From NCBI GenBank assembly GCA_965200005.1, contig OZ241331.1:2480001-2544000 (forward strand): a stretch of DNA of 64,000 nt, in the 5' to 3' direction. This document shows positions 63,204 to 64,000 of the stretch, piece by piece. Origin of the DNA: Aldehydirespirator sp965200005 (GTDB lineage: Bacteria > Actinomycetota > Acidimicrobiia > Acidimicrobiales > Aldehydirespiratoraceae). The position numbers and the translations under genes were made by a program. Numbering within the stretch: the first letter of the stretch is position 1; each line of letters opens with the position of its first letter. The notes beneath the pieces are model-generated. The model was given only the letters and a program-made list of their open reading frames with translations. It searched no databases and was not told the origin of the DNA.

Positions 63204-64000
63204 TAGCTATTCCGAGCCCACAAGAGCCATGCACCTGCACAGGAATCGCTAGTTTCTCTCTCAACCGAGCCAACTTGTGGAGTCAGTACATGATGTCGTG
63301 CCAAGGACATCAGATCCTGCTCCGACTCACTCGGTGACATCCCAGTTAAGTCCAGACAGGATAGTCAGCAGCGCCACGCACACCGAAGGCACCCTATCTT
63401 TGTTCACGCACACCTAGCCTTTTACTCTGCCCCGTGACATTGATATCGCTGCGTCGTTTCTCCGACTCTGATTCCATTCAAGCGCCACCGGTTTATCTCC
63501 CCATTCGACCATTACTCATTCACATCCGCGTGGTCTAGCAAGGGATATTTAATATGTTTTCATCTATTTGAAATCAATTATAATGTGTTTAGTAATCCTG
63601 GTGTCGGGTCAGATCCTCGGTGACTTGATGCGGAACGCCCCAGGTACAACACAGCGTCTGTGAACTGTATTCGGTGTGCGACGGTCCGGAGGTTGTGTGC
63701 AGCGGACGCTTCTGTCGCATCATGAGACAACCGAGTCCAACCAGACCCGCGACTGTGGGTCGTGTCGCTGCCGGCCGCTTCTTCCCATGTTCGATGTCTT
63801 GCTCTCACATCAAGCCGGAGGTAGTGTGCAGGGTTGTCGACACGACCCTCATCGGTTGATGATCGCGGATGGTACTCACTTGGCTGCTATCGGTCATTTC
63901 TGAACGGTGAGGCTGCGCAGTCTCTTGTCCCTCGTACCCGCGGAAGGACGAGTCCAATCGCACGCGCCGTCTGCGAAGACGTTCAGCACTGAGCCGCGTT
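63204..64000. other. End of window, no supported gene
   Basis: About 800 bases without a credible gene. The stretch 63540-63595 is AT-rich, unlike its surroundings. GGAGGT-GTGTGCAG-like strings recur at 63690 and 63823. It may be the edge of the defence island. Confidence 0.4.

Noticed and set aside
1..64000. CRISPR array or intact insertion sequence
   Set aside because: No regularly spaced repeats, transposase motif or terminal inverted repeats were found by eye.

Overview
This window most likely comes from a mid-to-high-GC actinobacterium of the Acidimicrobiia type, possibly marine or host-associated. That placement is an inference. It rests on two F420-type luciferase-like oxidoreductases, an FrhB-like F420/ferredoxin subunit, frequent GTG/TTG starts with 4-base stop/start overlaps, an actinobacterial CGT...H...C..C protein, and many genes for organosulfur and methylated-amine use. 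No rRNA, CRISPR array or intact insertion sequence was seen. One tRNA-Leu(GAG) is present.

Layout. 1-6.0 kb: a tight plus-strand operon of LeuB-type dehydrogenase, gamma-butyrobetaine-hydroxylase-like dioxygenase, AruI-like TPP decarboxylase, FrhB-like Fe-S protein and a DddP-like M24 enzyme. 6.0-8.9 kb: a wrecked P450, a VOC protein and an alkylsulfatase. 8.9-12.9 kb: a DegT-fold protein whose PLP lysine is histidine, a membrane-anchored AlbA/Schlafen protein, an SRPBCC protein and a DUF418 protein. 12.9-23.3 kb: a catabolic and uptake locus with a Rieske-type oxygenase that lacks two cluster ligands, an MBL hydrolase, livG, fused livHM, livK, a divergent TetR gene with a palindromic operator, and flavin oxidoreductases at both ends. 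23.6-28.1 kb: a broken DUF4365 pair, a GcvT-like gene interrupted by a local duplication, and an MttB-family methyltransferase. 28.6-32.5 kb: a large secreted protein with a Trp-to-stop change. 32.6-43.3 kb: an HpsN-like dehydrogenase, an unknown protein, toxin-antitoxin and Abi debris, and a sulfatase with an SsuABC/TauABC-type transporter.

44-63.2 kb is a defence island: AbiEi/AbiEii, a TIR protein, ParDE beside tRNA-Leu, a DUF4143 stub, DUF2335, a TIGR02391 HEPN protein with a coiled-coil partner next to an unknown-group reverse transcriptase, a VapBC remnant, and a HEPN-DUF499 ATPase, 2-TM protein and DUF1156 methyltransferase set. A CDF transporter and a phytanoyl-CoA-dioxygenase-like gene are interspersed.

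Two themes stand out. First, the metabolic genes point to sulfate esters, sulfonates (DHPS) and perhaps methylated amines, DMSP and carnitine-type compounds as food. Second, about a dozen genes are broken by frameshifts, nonsense codons, duplications or deletions. Several frameshifts lie in homopolymers and could be sequencing errors. The nonsense changes, the multi-part deletions in the P450 gene and the duplication in the GcvT gene cannot be single-base errors of that kind and suggest ongoing gene decay. The most interesting candidates for undescribed biology are the RT + coiled-coil + HEPN neighbourhood, the DUF499/2-TM/DUF1156 set with a C9 tract inside the methyltransferase gene, and the Rieske protein with missing ligands.
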